Assembly: GCA_017549145.1 (NCBI GenBank)
Contig: JAFYVM010000017.1
Location: forward strand, 1 to 48,936
DNA length: 48,936 nt
From: Bacteroidales bacterium
Lineage (GTDB): Bacteria; Bacteroidota; Bacteroidia; Bacteroidales; UBA932
Reading direction: 5' to 3'
Made by a program: the position numbers and the translations under genes. Positions 9,629 to 20,105 of the stretch are shown in pieces. The notes under the pieces were generated by a model, which did not search any database, was not told the DNA's origin, and saw nothing but the letters and a program-made list of their open reading frames with translations. Each line of letters begins with the position of its first letter. Positions within the stretch are counted from its first letter, which is position 1.

Positions 9629-11002
9629 CTAGTAAATTGAATGCTTCTTGAAACCGAAGTTTCCACCCTTTGAAGTCTTCTTCTTCAATCGGAATTCCAC
9701 AGGCACAGTAATAGACGTTCTTACTTTCTGTCCATTCACTCTTCCTGGTTTCCATTTTGGTGAAGCGCTGATTACACGCACAGCCTCCTCATCCAGCTCA
9801 ATATCAATTCCTCTCACCACTCTGACATCTGTCACTTTTCCATCCTTATCAATAATGAAGTCAACCATCACACGTCCCTGGACACCGTCGCGTACAGCAT
9901 CCTCCGGGTATTTCAGATTAGGGTACACCCACTTCTCCATGAATGGAGCTATGTCTGCACTATTGAGGAATGTCGGCCTCTGATCACAATCATAGTATGA
10001 CACAACATCATCGTAAGCTGGTCCGCGAGCAGGCACCTTACTTTCTCTGAATGCCAAGGTCTGACTAGTACCAGCAACCTCAAGCAGGAAATTATAAATG
10101 TACTCCAGTTCCTTCTCCATTGTATCGTAATCAATGATCGACTGGGTGTCCTTCTCTGTATTATGCTCGGAATACTTACCTGTTGTGAACATCACAGCAG
10201 GAATCTCGCTTGCATAAAAAGCACGGTGGTCTGATGGATATGGTTCTGCAGCAGTCACCTCAGGACGTATAGGATGAAGTCCACCTGAAAGTTTTCTGAT
10301 GATGAGGTTCAAATCAACATTCGATGCTGTGTATGCATAGAAACCATTATTTCCCATACCTAACATATCGAGGTTGATCATGGTCTCGATATTCTTCGAA
10401 TCACTGAACGAACGATTCAGGAAATACCATGCTCCAGCGTATGTCTCCATAGAAGCACCGAAAGCTACGAACAATACAGATCTTCTGAACATCAAAGACT
10501 GAGTCTGTACCATTCTTGCCAACTCAAGCATCACTGCAAGACCTGAAGCATTACCGTTTGCGCCATAGAATATCTTTTCAACCGGCTGACCATCGATTGT
10601 AACAGTCATCGTTCCAAGATTATCCAGACGCGCTCCGACCAAAACATACTGGTCTCTTAGCTCCTTATCGTAACCTTGTACAAAACCGATGACATTTCTG
10701 GAAGTCAATGTATCTCCCTGAGCAGTCTTAAGACCAAAAAGATCACCACCAGCTGGAGAAAGCACATCAACACCATAAGATTTCAACGTCTCTCTTACAT
10801 ATTCTGCAGCTTCCTTTTCACCCTCTGATCCGGCTTTTCGTCCTTCCAGATGAGCTGCAGACAAAGTAGCCACATGCCTCTTGAACGCAGCAACGGCCTC
10901 ACTATCATACAATTCCTCATATCTAGCTCCATCTCGAAACTGAGCAAAGCTAGGTAGAGAAACCGCACAAAGTACTGCTAAAAGTATAAATATCCTGTAC
11001 AT
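9629..11002 (-). CDS. M28-like pseudo-peptidase fused to a TonB C-terminal domain
   Basis: The 457-residue secreted protein has a signal peptide ending near SFAQ (residue 21), an M28-like fold (about 35-315) and a TonB C-terminal domain (about 365-445, with YPEDAVRDGVQGRVMVDF and SPKWKPGRVNGQ). Aligned by motif to active M28 enzymes, the first zinc His is Arg125 (GARLD), the bridging Asp motif is GANGN (147-151), and the catalytic Glu pair is Ser184-Met185. Only D212 and H280 seem kept. The protein is therefore probably catalytically dead, perhaps a binding protein. The TonB domain lacks the usual N-terminal membrane anchor, apart from the signal peptide. It lies 3 nt after the SPOR lipoprotein. 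Confidence 0.8.
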   Translation of the reverse strand: MYRIFILLAVLCAVSLPSFAQFRDGARYEELYDSEAVAAFKRHVATLSAAHLEGRKAGSEGEKEAAEYVRETLKSYGVDVLSPAGGDLFGLKTAQGDTLTSRNVIGFVQGYDKELRDQYVLVGARLDNLGTMTVTIDGQPVEKIFYGANGNASGLAVMLELARMVQTQSLMFRRSVLFVAFGASMETYAGAWYFLNRSFSDSKNIETMINLDMLGMGNNGFYAYTASNVDLNLIIRKLSGGLHPIRPEVTAAEPYPSDHRAFYASEIPAVMFTTGKYSEHNTEKDTQSIIDYDTMEKELEYIYNFLLEVAGTSQTLAFRESKVPARGPAYDDVVSYYDCDQRPTFLNSADIAPFMEKWVYPNLKYPEDAVRDGVQGRVMVDFIIDKDGKVTDVRVVRGIDIELDEEAVRVISASPKWKPGRVNGQKVRTSITVPVEFRLKKKTSKGGNFGFKKHSIY

Positions 11003-11005
11003 AAA

Positions 11006-11542
11006 TTATTCATTAACTAACACCCAGGCTCCCTTAGGGAAGAATGAATCCTCTGAGACTTTCTTCAATGATCTCTGGGCCTCTCTGATATGATTCGTAG
11101 GACACACTCCCACGACGCATAAGCCATTCTTGAAACAAAATACTCTTGATTGGTATCCATGTTCATCGGCCTTATGCTTGAATGCATATGCATTTGCACT
11201 TGATCGGAATGCTCCAACTACGACATAGTATCTTGCCTCAAATTCTCCGGAAGTCATTCCCTTGAAATTTTCCGGATTCAAAAGCGGTCCAGTTTTCTCA
11301 ACAATAGAATCAATGGCAGCAATAGAATCCACACGTGCAAGAGAGTCCTTCTGTCTCGCAACTCGCACTTTCTCCAAAGAATCAAGACGAGCCTGCAAAG
11401 CCTCCTGCTCCACACGTTTAATTTCAGTTCTAATCTCCTCTATATCAGCGCTTGTAGGACGTCCGGCCAATATGCGGAAAAAATCGCATCCGGTCAAGGA
11501 AATCAAAGCCCCGATAATAAGTAATATTTTGACAATTCTCAT
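11006..11542 (-). CDS. SPOR-domain lipoprotein
   Basis: The 178-residue protein begins with a lipoprotein signal (lipobox LTGC, Cys19), followed by a charged coiled-coil-like segment (about 35-85) and a C-terminal SPOR domain (about 105-178, starting YYVVVGAFRSSANAYAF). SPOR domains bind denuded peptidoglycan glycans at division sites, so this is probably an envelope protein involved in cell-wall remodelling. It is the first gene of the probable five-gene operon through leuS to the YitT pair, behind a TAAATTTG box. Confidence 0.85.
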   Translation of the reverse strand: MRIVKILLIIGALISLTGCDFFRILAGRPTSADIEEIRTEIKRVEQEALQARLDSLEKVRVARQKDSLARVDSIAAIDSIVEKTGPLLNPENFKGMTSGEFEARYYVVVGAFRSSANAYAFKHKADEHGYQSRVFCFKNGLCVVGVCPTNHIREAQRSLKKVSEDSFFPKGAWVLVNE

Positions 11543-11567
11543 ATAGACACATTAAGGTACATTGTTG

Positions 11568-11575
11568 CAAATTTA
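11568..11575 (-). promoter_or_regulatory. Bacteroidota -7 box for the SPOR-leuS operon
   Basis: TAAATTTG on the minus strand lies 25 nt upstream of the SPOR lipoprotein start. It is 32 nt from the divergent capA-like promoter box at 11608-11615. Confidence 0.55.
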
Positions 11576-11607
11576 AGTAATAAATGGTCTCTGACAAAAA
11601 AAAATAA

Positions 11608-11615
11608 TATATTTG
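11608..11615 (+). promoter_or_regulatory. Bacteroidota -7 box for the capA-like gene
   Basis: TATATTTG at 11608-11615 matches TAnnTTTG. It covers the in-frame TTG at 11613, which argues against that TTG as start codon and for the ATG at 11643. Confidence 0.6.
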
Positions 11616-11642
11616 CAAGTCCTTAAACAACAGATTTTAACA

Positions 11643-12806
11643 ATGAAATACAGACTTCATCGAGCATTACTCATCTGCATACTTACTTTCTTGACAGCAA
11701 ATGTATATGCTCAAAAAATCATAATACCAGAAAGATGGCAGATCAAGCCGGTAAGACCGATATTTCAAGAAGACACATTAACCATCAGAATCTTTGGAGA
11801 CCTCATGATGCATGAGGCCCAGATCAAGGACGCAGCCCGCTCTAACGGCACATACGAGTTCAGCACATATTTCACTCATATCCAGAAATATCTGGACAAC
11901 TCAGACCTGAATATCGGAAATCTTGAGTTCACCCTTGGTGGCAAACCATATACAGGCTACCCGGCATTCTCTGCACCTGACGAATATGCAAGGCACATTA
12001 CAGATTGCGGATTCAATGTATTTCTGACTGCCAACAACCACATTTGCGACAAGTACAGCGCAGGTATGACCAGAACCCTGAGAATCTACAGAGAACTGGC
12101 ACAGAGCGACAGCATTGTGTTCACAGGAACTGCAGGCAATCAGGAAGAATTTGAGAAGACTACCCCACTTATCATTGTACGCAAGGGTATCAGAATTGCC
12201 ATAATCAACGCAACCTACGGCACAAATATTGGCTCAGAAAAACCATGGCCAAAGACTAACTATCTAAGGAATAAGAAGATGCTGAAGGACGCACTCATCA
12301 AGGCAAAGGAAAACGCTGACATAGTCGTTGTATTCCCGCACTGGGGAGACGAGTACTTCCTTACTCACAACTCACGTCAAGAGAGCGAGGCTAAATGGTT
12401 CGCTGAAAACGGAGCAGATATTATCATTGGTGCCCACCCTCACGTGGTACAGGATGCTGGAGTAATAGAAGTAAAAGACACGACAGCCAGTGACGGCATC
12501 AAGAAGGTTCCAGTAGTTTATTCTCTTGGAAATGCCATCTCAAACATGAGCGCAGAGAACACGCAGATCGAGTTGATGGCAACGCTTAAAATCACCAAGA
12601 ACAAAGACGGAGAAATCAAACATCTACCACTTGAATTCACATACCTATGGTCCTCAAGACCAGGCGGTTACTGTAATCATTACACAATGCTTCCGGTTAA
12701 GGATCAGATAGGTAAATCTAACGAATGGATCGGCAAGTGGGAGTATGACAAAATGATGACCACCTACAACAGAGTAAAACAAGCAACCAAAATAAAAGAA
12801 CAGTAA
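11643..12806 (+). CDS. CapA-family (metallophosphatase-like) secreted protein
   Basis: The 387-residue protein belongs to the CapA/PGA-synthesis family, which has a calcineurin-like metallophosphatase fold. Motifs include FGDLMMHEAQ, NLEFTLGG, LTANNHICD and GAHPHVVQ, which carry the usual Asp, Asn and His ligands. A signal peptide ends near VYAQ (residue about 24). The start is taken at ATG 11643 because the upstream in-frame TTG lies inside the promoter box. CapA proteins in firmicutes take part in polyglutamate capsule export, but no capB/capC genes are here, so a capsule role is not supported. phoH follows after 3 nt. Confidence 0.82.
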   Translation: MKYRLHRALLICILTFLTANVYAQKIIIPERWQIKPVRPIFQEDTLTIRIFGDLMMHEAQIKDAARSNGTYEFSTYFTHIQKYLDNSDLNIGNLEFTLGGKPYTGYPAFSAPDEYARHITDCGFNVFLTANNHICDKYSAGMTRTLRIYRELAQSDSIVFTGTAGNQEEFEKTTPLIIVRKGIRIAIINATYGTNIGSEKPWPKTNYLRNKKMLKDALIKAKENADIVVVFPHWGDEYFLTHNSRQESEAKWFAENGADIIIGAHPHVVQDAGVIEVKDTTASDGIKKVPVVYSLGNAISNMSAENTQIELMATLKITKNKDGEIKHLPLEFTYLWSSRPGGYCNHYTMLPVKDQIGKSNEWIGKWEYDKMMTTYNRVKQATKIKEQ

Positions 12807-12809
12807 CGA

Positions 12810-13751
12810 ATGAGCAGAAGCACAATTCATCTTGAAGCAATCGACCCAATAGAAATCTACGGCGCAGCAAACAAAAACCTCGAAGCGCTTTGTGGATATT
12901 TCCCGGAACTAAAAGTCATAGCAAGAGGCTATGACATCATTCTTGACGGAAAGGAAAGTGACATCGAGCAGTTCACAACAAAATTGAACATGCTCATAGA
13001 ACGCAGAAAACACAAGATGAATATCACTCCGTACGACGTAGAAGACATCTTCGATGGAGAGTGCACACCAGACAGATTCAAACTCAGTGGTGAATCCGTA
13101 ATCGTTCATGGCAACGACGGTAAGCCTATCAAAGCACGCAACCGCACTCAGCAAGATATGGTCAAATCATACTTTGAAAACGACCTTCTCTTCGCCGTTG
13201 GACCTGCAGGAACAGGAAAGACGTACATTGCTATTGCGCTTGCTGTCAGAGCATTGAAAAATAGAGAAATCAAGCGTATTATTCTCACAAGGCCAGCTGT
13301 CGAAGCCGGTGAAAGACTTGGTTTCCTCCCAGGTGATCTGAAAGACAAACTCGATCCATATCTCCAGCCATTATACGATGCTCTCGGAGACATGATTCCA
13401 GCTAAAAGACTTCAGGAATTCATGGCAGAGGGCACAATCCAGATTGCTCCCCTAGCCTATATGCGTGGTCGTACGTTAGACAGAGCTTGCGTCATTCTTG
13501 ACGAGGCTCAGAACACAAATCTTGGCCAGCTCAAGATGTTCCTCACACGTATGGGTTGCGACGCAAAATTCATCGTTACCGGTGACGCCAGTCAGATTGA
13601 CCTACCCAATAAAAAGGACTCCGGACTTCTTAAAGGTATTGAGCTGACTAAAAATATTAAGGGTGTCAAGACCATCTTCTTTAAGAACGAAGATATTGTC
13701 CGACACCCTCTAGTTGCGAAGATTGTTAAAGCCTTCGAGACTATTAGTTAG
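12810..13751 (+). CDS. PhoH-family P-loop ATPase
   Basis: This 313-residue cytosolic protein has an N-terminal KH-like region (about 1-100) and a PhoH P-loop domain. Walker A is GPAGTGKT at 131-138, followed by the family motif LTRPAVEAGERLGFLPGDLKDK and a Walker B ILDEAQN. PhoH/YbeZ proteins are linked to RNA metabolism and often pair with the endonuclease YbeY, which is not in this window. It is cotranscribed with the capA-like gene. Its 3' end overlaps the convergent TPR gene by 8 nt. Confidence 0.92.
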   Translation: MSRSTIHLEAIDPIEIYGAANKNLEALCGYFPELKVIARGYDIILDGKESDIEQFTTKLNMLIERRKHKMNITPYDVEDIFDGECTPDRFKLSGESVIVHGNDGKPIKARNRTQQDMVKSYFENDLLFAVGPAGTGKTYIAIALAVRALKNREIKRIILTRPAVEAGERLGFLPGDLKDKLDPYLQPLYDALGDMIPAKRLQEFMAEGTIQIAPLAYMRGRTLDRACVILDEAQNTNLGQLKMFLTRMGCDAKFIVTGDASQIDLPNKKDSGLLKGIELTKNIKGVKTIFFKNEDIVRHPLVAKIVKAFETIS

Positions 13752-15126
13752 CCTGTCCTGATTTTACAATCTCATTATACTTGTTGTAAGCAGCCTCGTA
13801 CTCAGCTCCCTTTGAATAGAAGCGGTAGTTGATGTTCTTGAGGTACTCTGCGACATTTACTCTAAGTGCATTGTCCTTAGAAACATTGTAAGCCTGCTCG
13901 AATGGCTCAAGTGCTTTCTCAAGAGCTTTCTCCATTTCTGCGAGAAGAGCCTCGTACTTAGCCTGGTTGAACTCGTTAGAAGCCTTATCCTGAAGCTCAA
14001 CTGCGTAGTTGTAATACTGGATACCCTTTCCAATGTAACCGAACTCGAACTCAGGGTTAACCTTTACACACTCCTCATAAGCCTTGATGGCTGCGTCGAA
14101 GTACTCCTGCTTCTTAGCCTCTGCACCTTCCTCATCAGCCTTGACTGCCTGACGAAGCTCGTTGTAGATGTTACCCTCTACATAATAAAGAGATGCGTTT
14201 GAAGGCTCGTTAGCCTTTGCTGCAGCGATAAGCTCGAAAAGACGACCTGTATCCTTCTTGCTCTGGAGATAGTAGTTGATAAGACCGATAAGAATGCTCT
14301 GGCTCTGTGGATACTTCATGAAGCCCTGCTCAAGGATCTCACATGCCTTCTCTGGCTGCTCAAGGTTAGTGTAAATCTCACCAAGCTTAGCGAAAACCTC
14401 ACCATTCTCATAGTAGTAGTTGTGCTCAAGGCACTTCTCGTAGTATTTCTTAGCCTGCTCTACATTACCGCTAGCAAGAGCTGTGTAACCTGCATTGTAA
14501 AGAGCTTCAGTATTTACCTTATTATATGGTTCTACAAGTGACGCCTCAGCAGCAAGACCGAAATACTTGCTTGCAGTAGCATTGTCACCAAGCATATAAG
14601 CAGTCATACCATCATCAAGGTAGCTGTTTGAAACTGCAGCGATTCCCTCAGTGATATCCTTAATCTTTGACTGCTTTGCATCTACCTCGTAAGCTTTCTT
14701 ATATGCCTCAAGTGCACCAGCAAGAGCATCCTCTACTACAGGCTTAGTAACGATGATAGTTACAAACTGACCCTTACTATTATATACATAGTCTCTTGTT
14801 GCATAAACCTCCTTGATGCAAGGCTCACCACCCAATACTACGTTCTCTGTTGCAGTTGGCTTCTCACCTGCAAGCTGAAGAGCAACTTCCTGCTGTCCTA
14901 CACCCATACCGAGCATATTCATAGCGTTACCCTTTGGAGAGTTGTAAGCGTCCATGTAAGACTTAGCCAATTTAAGCCATGTAGCTACCTTTGTAGCCTT
15001 CTTAGCATCTTGTGAAGCAGCCTGAGCTGATTCTACTGCCTTCTTTGCTGTTGCAGCTGGCTTAACCTGTGCATTTGCAAACTGTACTGAAAGAAGTACA
15101 ACTAGTGCGAAAATGATTTTTTTCAT
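13744..15126 (-). CDS. Secreted TPR-repeat protein
   Basis: The 460-residue protein has a signal peptide (cleavage near ANAQ, residue about 20), an Ala/Lys-rich segment, and tetratricopeptide-like helical repeats from about 130 onward (for example ALYNAGYTALASGNVEQAKKYYEKCLEH). TPR proteins act as scaffolds for protein-protein contacts, here presumably in the periplasm or outer envelope. The gene starts 20 nt after gyrA and is likely cotranscribed. No enzyme motif is visible and its partner is unknown. Confidence 0.8.
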   Translation of the reverse strand: MKKIIFALVVLLSVQFANAQVKPAATAKKAVESAQAASQDAKKATKVATWLKLAKSYMDAYNSPKGNAMNMLGMGVGQQEVALQLAGEKPTATENVVLGGEPCIKEVYATRDYVYNSKGQFVTIIVTKPVVEDALAGALEAYKKAYEVDAKQSKIKDITEGIAAVSNSYLDDGMTAYMLGDNATASKYFGLAAEASLVEPYNKVNTEALYNAGYTALASGNVEQAKKYYEKCLEHNYYYENGEVFAKLGEIYTNLEQPEKACEILEQGFMKYPQSQSILIGLINYYLQSKKDTGRLFELIAAAKANEPSNASLYYVEGNIYNELRQAVKADEEGAEAKKQEYFDAAIKAYEECVKVNPEFEFGYIGKGIQYYNYAVELQDKASNEFNQAKYEALLAEMEKALEKALEPFEQAYNVSKDNALRVNVAEYLKNINYRFYSKGAEYEAAYNKYNEIVKSGQAN

Positions 15127-15146
15127 AATCTGAAGTATTAAATTAA

Positions 15147-17678
15147 TTATTCGTTATTCTCTTCTGGAGTAGCATTTTCGACAGTGCCTTCAACTGGCTG
15201 AACAGGAGTATCCTCCTCGCTCTTGTTCACTGCAGAAATTGCTGCGATTGAGTCTCCCTCCTTAATGTTGATAAGACGTACACCCTGAGTTGCACGACCT
15301 GCTACTCTGATATCTGATACAGCCATTCTGATTGTAAGTCCAGAACGATTGATGATCATAAGGTCATTCTCATCAGTAACATTCTTCATTGCTACAAGCG
15401 GACCTGTCTTATCAGTAATCTGGAGAGTCTTCACTCCCTTTCCACCTCTATTTGTCTTGCGGTACTCATCGAAATCAGAACGCTTACCGTATCCATTCTC
15501 ACTCACAACAAGAATTGAGTGAGCGGAAGCATCCTCAGCGGTAGGATCATAAGTGATCATTCCTACAACTTCATCGTCCTCTTCAATATTTATACCACGA
15601 ACACCTGAAGCTGTTCTACCGAGTGCTCTTGCGTCATTTTCATCGAAGCGGCAGCAGCGTCCGTTGCGTCCTGCAAGAAGGATTTCGCTGTTTCCGTTTG
15701 TGAGTACTGCATCAAGCAATTCATCTCCGTCACGAACTGTGATTGCGATCACACCGTTTGTACGTGGACGTGAATAAGCCTCGAGTGAAGTCTTCTTGAT
15801 GATACCTCTCTTCGTTCCGAGAACGATGTAATTATTGTTTACATATTCCTCATCCTTGAGGTTCTTCACATTGAGATATGTCTTGATCTTGTCATCTGGC
15901 TCGATGTTGATCACATTCTGGATTGCACGCCCCTTAGATGCACGCGATCCCTCTGGAATCTCGTAAACCTTGAGCCAGTAGCAGCGTCCGTTCTGAGTGA
16001 AGAGGAGCATTGTACTATGCATATTCGCAACATAGATATGCTCGATGAAGTCCTCATCACGTGTTGCGCTACCCTTCATTCCTACTCCACCTCTGTTCTG
16101 AGTCTTGTACTCAGTGAGAGATGTTCTCTTGATATATCCGAGATGAGAAATTGTGATAACCACATCCTCATCAGCATAGAAGTCCTCTGGGTTGAATTCT
16201 TCAGCAGAGAGAGCGATCTCAGTTCTTCTCTCATCGCCATACTTCTCCTTCATCTCGAGAGTCTCATCCTTGATGATACCCATCTGAAGATCTACATTTG
16301 CAAGAACGTCCTCGCAATAGCGGATGAACTTCATAAGCTCGTCGTACTCGTTCTGGAGTTTCTCTCTCTCGAGTCCTGTGAGCTGACGGAGTCTCATCTC
16401 AACGATAGCTGTAGCCTGAGCCTCTGAGAAATCGAATGTAGCGATGAGCTCGTTCTTAGCATCCTCAACTGACTTAGATGCACGGATGATTCTGATGATC
16501 TCGTCGATCACGTCAAGTGCCTTAAGGAGACCTTCGAGGATATGAGCTCTCTTCTGAGCCTTCTCAAGATCGAACTTAGTTCTACGAAGGATTACCTCGT
16601 GACGATGTTTTACGAAATACTTGATAAGCTGCTTGAGGTTAAGCGTACGAGGGCGACCGTTTACGAGGGCTACGTTGTTGACTGAGAAGCTTGACTGAAG
16701 CGGAGTGTACTTGAAGAGAGTATTGAGAACTACGTTAGAGTTCGCATCCTTCTTAAGACGGATTACGATACGCACTCCCTTCATTGTAGTCTCATCGTTG
16801 ATATAAGCGATGCCGTCGATCTTCTTGTTCTCAACAAGTTCGGCGATCTTCTCGATCATCTCACGCTTGTTCACCATGTAAGGGATTTCAGTCACAACGA
16901 TTGTTTCGCGACCTGAATCACTTACCTCAATCTCAGTCTTCGAACGGATAACGATACGACCGCGACCATTCTCAAATGCATCCTTGATACCCTGACGTCC
17001 CTGGATGATACCTCCTGTAGGGAAATCCGGACCCTTCATGTAGTGCATGAGCTCCTCGATTGTGATGTCTGGGTTGTCGATGTATGCGCAGATGGCATCA
17101 CAGCACTCGCTCAAGTTATGAGGAGCCATGTTTGTCGCCATTCCGACAGCAATACCTGACGAACCGTTCAAAAGAAGAAGCGGAACCTTTGTAGGAAGCA
17201 CTGTAGGCTCCTGCAAAGAGTCGTCAAAGTTATTCTGGAAATCTACAGTATCCTTGTCAAGATCTGCGAGAACCTCATCAGAAAGCTTTGAAAGCTTAGC
17301 CTCTGTATAACGCATCGCAGCCACTGGGTCACCGTCCATAGAACCGAAGTTACCCTGACCGAATACAAGCGGATATCTCAAGCTCCAATCCTGAGCCATA
17401 CGGGCCATTGCATCGTAAACGCTTGAGTCTCCATGTGGATGGAACTTACCGAGAACCTCACCGACGATACGAGCAGACTTCTTTGTCTGGCTTGTATGAC
17501 GGAGTCCGAGACCGTCCATACCGAAAAGCACTCTTCTGTGAACTGGCTTGAAACCGTCACGCACATCTGGAAGAGCACGAGACACAATTACAGACATTGA
17601 GTAGTCAATGTACGAGCTTCTCATCTGCTCGTCAATATTGACCTGCTCAATTCTACCTGTTTTTACTTCATTTTCCAT
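15147..17678 (-). CDS. gyrA: DNA gyrase subunit A
   Basis: GyrA cuts and rejoins DNA in the gyrase A2B2 complex, introducing negative supercoils. The 843-residue protein has the breakage-reunion domain with catalytic Tyr124 (AAMRYTEAK), and a C-terminal beta-propeller with a GyrA-box variant, TNRGGKG. In the quinolone-determining region, PHGDSSVYD gives Ser85 and Asp89 at the positions of E. coli Ser83 and Asp87, the susceptible residues. The C-terminus ends in an acidic tail. The divergent Clp ATPase gene shares the promoter region. Confidence 0.97.
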   Translation of the reverse strand: MENEVKTGRIEQVNIDEQMRSSYIDYSMSVIVSRALPDVRDGFKPVHRRVLFGMDGLGLRHTSQTKKSARIVGEVLGKFHPHGDSSVYDAMARMAQDWSLRYPLVFGQGNFGSMDGDPVAAMRYTEAKLSKLSDEVLADLDKDTVDFQNNFDDSLQEPTVLPTKVPLLLLNGSSGIAVGMATNMAPHNLSECCDAICAYIDNPDITIEELMHYMKGPDFPTGGIIQGRQGIKDAFENGRGRIVIRSKTEIEVSDSGRETIVVTEIPYMVNKREMIEKIAELVENKKIDGIAYINDETTMKGVRIVIRLKKDANSNVVLNTLFKYTPLQSSFSVNNVALVNGRPRTLNLKQLIKYFVKHRHEVILRRTKFDLEKAQKRAHILEGLLKALDVIDEIIRIIRASKSVEDAKNELIATFDFSEAQATAIVEMRLRQLTGLEREKLQNEYDELMKFIRYCEDVLANVDLQMGIIKDETLEMKEKYGDERRTEIALSAEEFNPEDFYADEDVVITISHLGYIKRTSLTEYKTQNRGGVGMKGSATRDEDFIEHIYVANMHSTMLLFTQNGRCYWLKVYEIPEGSRASKGRAIQNVINIEPDDKIKTYLNVKNLKDEEYVNNNYIVLGTKRGIIKKTSLEAYSRPRTNGVIAITVRDGDELLDAVLTNGNSEILLAGRNGRCCRFDENDARALGRTASGVRGINIEEDDEVVGMITYDPTAEDASAHSILVVSENGYGKRSDFDEYRKTNRGGKGVKTLQITDKTGPLVAMKNVTDENDLMIINRSGLTIRMAVSDIRVAGRATQGVRLINIKEGDSIAAISAVNKSEEDTPVQPVEGTVENATPEENNE

Positions 17679-17700
17679 ATAATGTTTCTACGTATTTATG

Positions 17701-17726
17701 CAAAATTATACATCTTGGCAAAGATA
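17701..17726 (-). promoter_or_regulatory. gyrA promoter boxes
   Basis: Two candidate -7 boxes lie on the minus strand, TATCTTTG at 17719-17726 and TAATTTTG at 17701-17708, giving leaders of about 15-35 nt. The first overlaps the TTG at 17715-17717, which could be the -33 element of the divergent clp promoter. Confidence 0.5.
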
Positions 17727-17746
17727 CGATTTTTTTAGTAAATTTG
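17715..17746 (+). promoter_or_regulatory. clp ATPase promoter
   Basis: TTG at 17715-17717 is followed after 21 bp by TAAATTTG at 17739-17746. The implied leader is about 15 nt before the ATG at 17769. Confidence 0.6.
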
Positions 17747-17768
17747 CACTATCAAAACTGAAAACATT

Positions 17769-20105
17769 ATGGAAATAAGCATATCTGATGAACTGAACTC
17801 AATTATCAACTACTCTCGTGACGAAGCGATGAGGACAGGAAGCTATGGAATAGCTCCTGATCACCTGTTTCTCGGCATCATCAGACATGCCGAAAATACT
17901 GCTGCGGATGCTCTCCGCGGCCTCGCTTGTGACCTGCAGGAAATGAAGCAGTTCATCGACAATCACATCTTCACAAACGAGCACATCCCATACTCCGAGA
18001 TTGACAAGATCTCATTCTCGCGAGGAGCTCAGAATGCGCTCAGTTTCACTATTTTAGAGGCAACTAGACTCAAGAGTCCACAGGCCTCGTCACAGCATCT
18101 GCTTCTAGCTCTCTGCAAAGCCGGAGGCTCTTACGGAAGCACATACTTGAGAGACACTGGTATCGAATATGGCAATATCTTCCGTTACCTCGACCGTAAT
18201 GAAATGCTTGACAGAGGCAAAGAGGAAACAGAGGAGGAAGAAAAGGAAGAGCCTACTCCACAGATCAGGATCAGGGCGGTGCGCGAGGACGGTGAAGAAG
18301 TGGAGAAAAAGATATCGCCACTTGAGGAATTCGGATACGATATCACTCAGGCTGCTCGCGAAGGCAAGTTAGATCCGCTTGTAGGTAGAGAGAATGAGAT
18401 TCAGCGAGTTATCCAGATTCTTGGACGTAGAAGAAAGAATAATCCTATGCTAGTGGGAGACCCGGGTGTAGGTAAATCTGCAATCGTCGAAGGTATCGCA
18501 ATCAAGATAGCTATCGGAGACATACCTCCAGTCCTCGCGAACAAGAGACTCATATCGCTTGACATGGGTTCAATCGTAGCTGGAACCAAATACCGCGGAG
18601 ACTTTGAAAAGAGACTCAAGGCAATCATCAACGAGGTGGCTCAAAATCCTGATGTCATCCTCTTCATTGACGAGTTCCACACTATCGTAGGAGCAGGTGG
18701 AGCATCTGGCAGCCTTGACGCAGCCAATATGTTGAAGCCAGCCCTTGCCCGTGGAGAAATCCAGTGTATCGGAGCAACAACGATGGATGAATTCAGAAAG
18801 AATGTGGAGAAAGATGGAGCATTGGACCGACGTTTCCAGAAGATTGTTGTCGAGCGCACAGATATAGCCCAGACCATATCAATTACACATCGTCTGAAGG
18901 TAAATTATGAGAAGTATCACAACGTGATTTACACAGATGAGGCAATTGAGGCATGTGTCAGAATGTCAGAGCGTTACATAACAGACAGATGTCTTCCGGA
19001 CAAGGCTATTGACGTGATGGATGAGACCGGTTCCATGGTACGTCTCAAGAACCCAAATAAGACTGCACATGTTACTGCTGAGGATGTAGCTGCCATGATT
19101 TCAAAAATGACAGGAATCCCATCTGGAAGAATAGCCGAAAACGAAGGAACCAAACTGATGAAGATGGGCGAAAAACTTCGCAGCAGAATCATCGGACAGG
19201 ACGAGGCGATTGATAAAGTTGTACGTGCGATTCAGCGAGGTCGTGCGGGAATCAAGGATCCAGGAAAGCCGATCGGCACATTCATATTCTTTGGACAGAC
19301 AGGAGTCGGCAAGACTCAGTTGGCAAAGAGTCTAGCCGAATATCTATTTGATTCAGAAGAGAATATGATTCGCCTCGACATGAGCGAATACATGGAGAAA
19401 TTTAATGTTTCGAGACTCATCGGAGCGCCTCCGGGATATGTTGGATTTGAAGAAGGTGGGCAGCTCAGCGAAAGAGTTCGCCGCAAGCCTTATTGCGTCG
19501 TGCTCCTTGATGAAATCGAGAAGGCACACCCGGATGTATTCAATCTTCTGCTTCAGGTAATGGACGAGGGTCGTCTGACAGATAGTACAGGAAGAACTGT
19601 GAGCTTCCGCAATACGATACTTATCATGACTTCTAATGTCGGTAGCCGCGAGCTTGACGAATATGGCTCAGGAGTGGGCTTCAGCACATCGAAGAAGAAT
19701 GTCCAGGGTAACAGGAAAAGTGTCTTAGAGAAGGCTGTAAAGAAGGCTTTTCCACCTGAATTCATCAATCGTGTTGACGAGCAGATCTTCTTTAATCCAC
19801 TTACGAAGGAAGATATCGGACATATCATCGACATCGAGCTCAAGGGGCTCAAGAAACGCGTAAAAGAAGCGGGATTCGAACTGGTAATCACCCCTGCAGC
19901 TAAGAGATTCGTTGCCGATGCTGGCTTTGATCCAAGCTTTGGAGCCAGACCTCTCGAAAGGGCCATCAGAAAGTATATTGAAAATCCTGTTTCTGAGCAC
20001 ATTATCTCAGACAAGATGTTCGGAAGCATTACCCATACAGAGGCACGAAAACTGCGTATCAGCCTCTCGAAAGACAAGGAGTCTACAGTTGTTGAGTGGC
20101 GATAA
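17769..20105 (+). CDS. clpC: ClpC/ClpA-type AAA+ ATPase subunit of Clp protease
   Basis: This 778-residue Hsp100 unfoldase feeds substrates to ClpP. Domain order: Clp N-domain repeats (about 5-145), an acidic linker (about 150-175), AAA-1 (Walker A GDPGVGKS near 231) and AAA-2 (GQTGVGKT near 509). A VGF tripeptide near 638, in [10 protein letters not shown], matches the ClpP-binding loop position. After AAA-1 the sequence runs from [18 protein letters not shown] straight into the segment before AAA-2. The coiled-coil middle domain and UVR motif of ClpC are absent, so the architecture is closer to ClpA although the N-domain looks ClpC-like. The symbol is tentative. A small antisense gene may overlap the 3' end by 23 nt. 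Confidence 0.9.
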   Translation: MEISISDELNSIINYSRDEAMRTGSYGIAPDHLFLGIIRHAENTAADALRGLACDLQEMKQFIDNHIFTNEHIPYSEIDKISFSRGAQNALSFTILEATRLKSPQASSQHLLLALCKAGGSYGSTYLRDTGIEYGNIFRYLDRNEMLDRGKEETEEEEKEEPTPQIRIRAVREDGEEVEKKISPLEEFGYDITQAAREGKLDPLVGRENEIQRVIQILGRRRKNNPMLVGDPGVGKSAIVEGIAIKIAIGDIPPVLANKRLISLDMGSIVAGTKYRGDFEKRLKAIINEVAQNPDVILFIDEFHTIVGAGGASGSLDAANMLKPALARGEIQCIGATTMDEFRKNVEKDGALDRRFQKIVVERTDIAQTISITHRLKVNYEKYHNVIYTDEAIEACVRMSERYITDRCLPDKAIDVMDETGSMVRLKNPNKTAHVTAEDVAAMISKMTGIPSGRIAENEGTKLMKMGEKLRSRIIGQDEAIDKVVRAIQRGRAGIKDPGKPIGTFIFFGQTGVGKTQLAKSLAEYLFDSEENMIRLDMSEYMEKFNVSRLIGAPPGYVGFEEGGQLSERVRRKPYCVVLLDEIEKAHPDVFNLLLQVMDEGRLTDSTGRTVSFRNTILIMTSNVGSRELDEYGSGVGFSTSKKNVQGNRKSVLEKAVKKAFPPEFINRVDEQIFFNPLTKEDIGHIIDIELKGLKKRVKEAGFELVITPAAKRFVADAGFDPSFGARPLERAIRKYIENPVSEHIISDKMFGSITHTEARKLRISLSKDKESTVVEWR

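Noticed and set aside
11613-11642. TTG start 30 nt upstream for the capA-like gene
   Set aside because: The TTG is part of the TATATTTG promoter box and the ATG at 11643 gives a regular signal peptide.
19553-20077. 174-codon antisense frame in clpC
   Set aside because: It is opposite the conserved AAA-2 domain, with composition typical of an antisense shadow.
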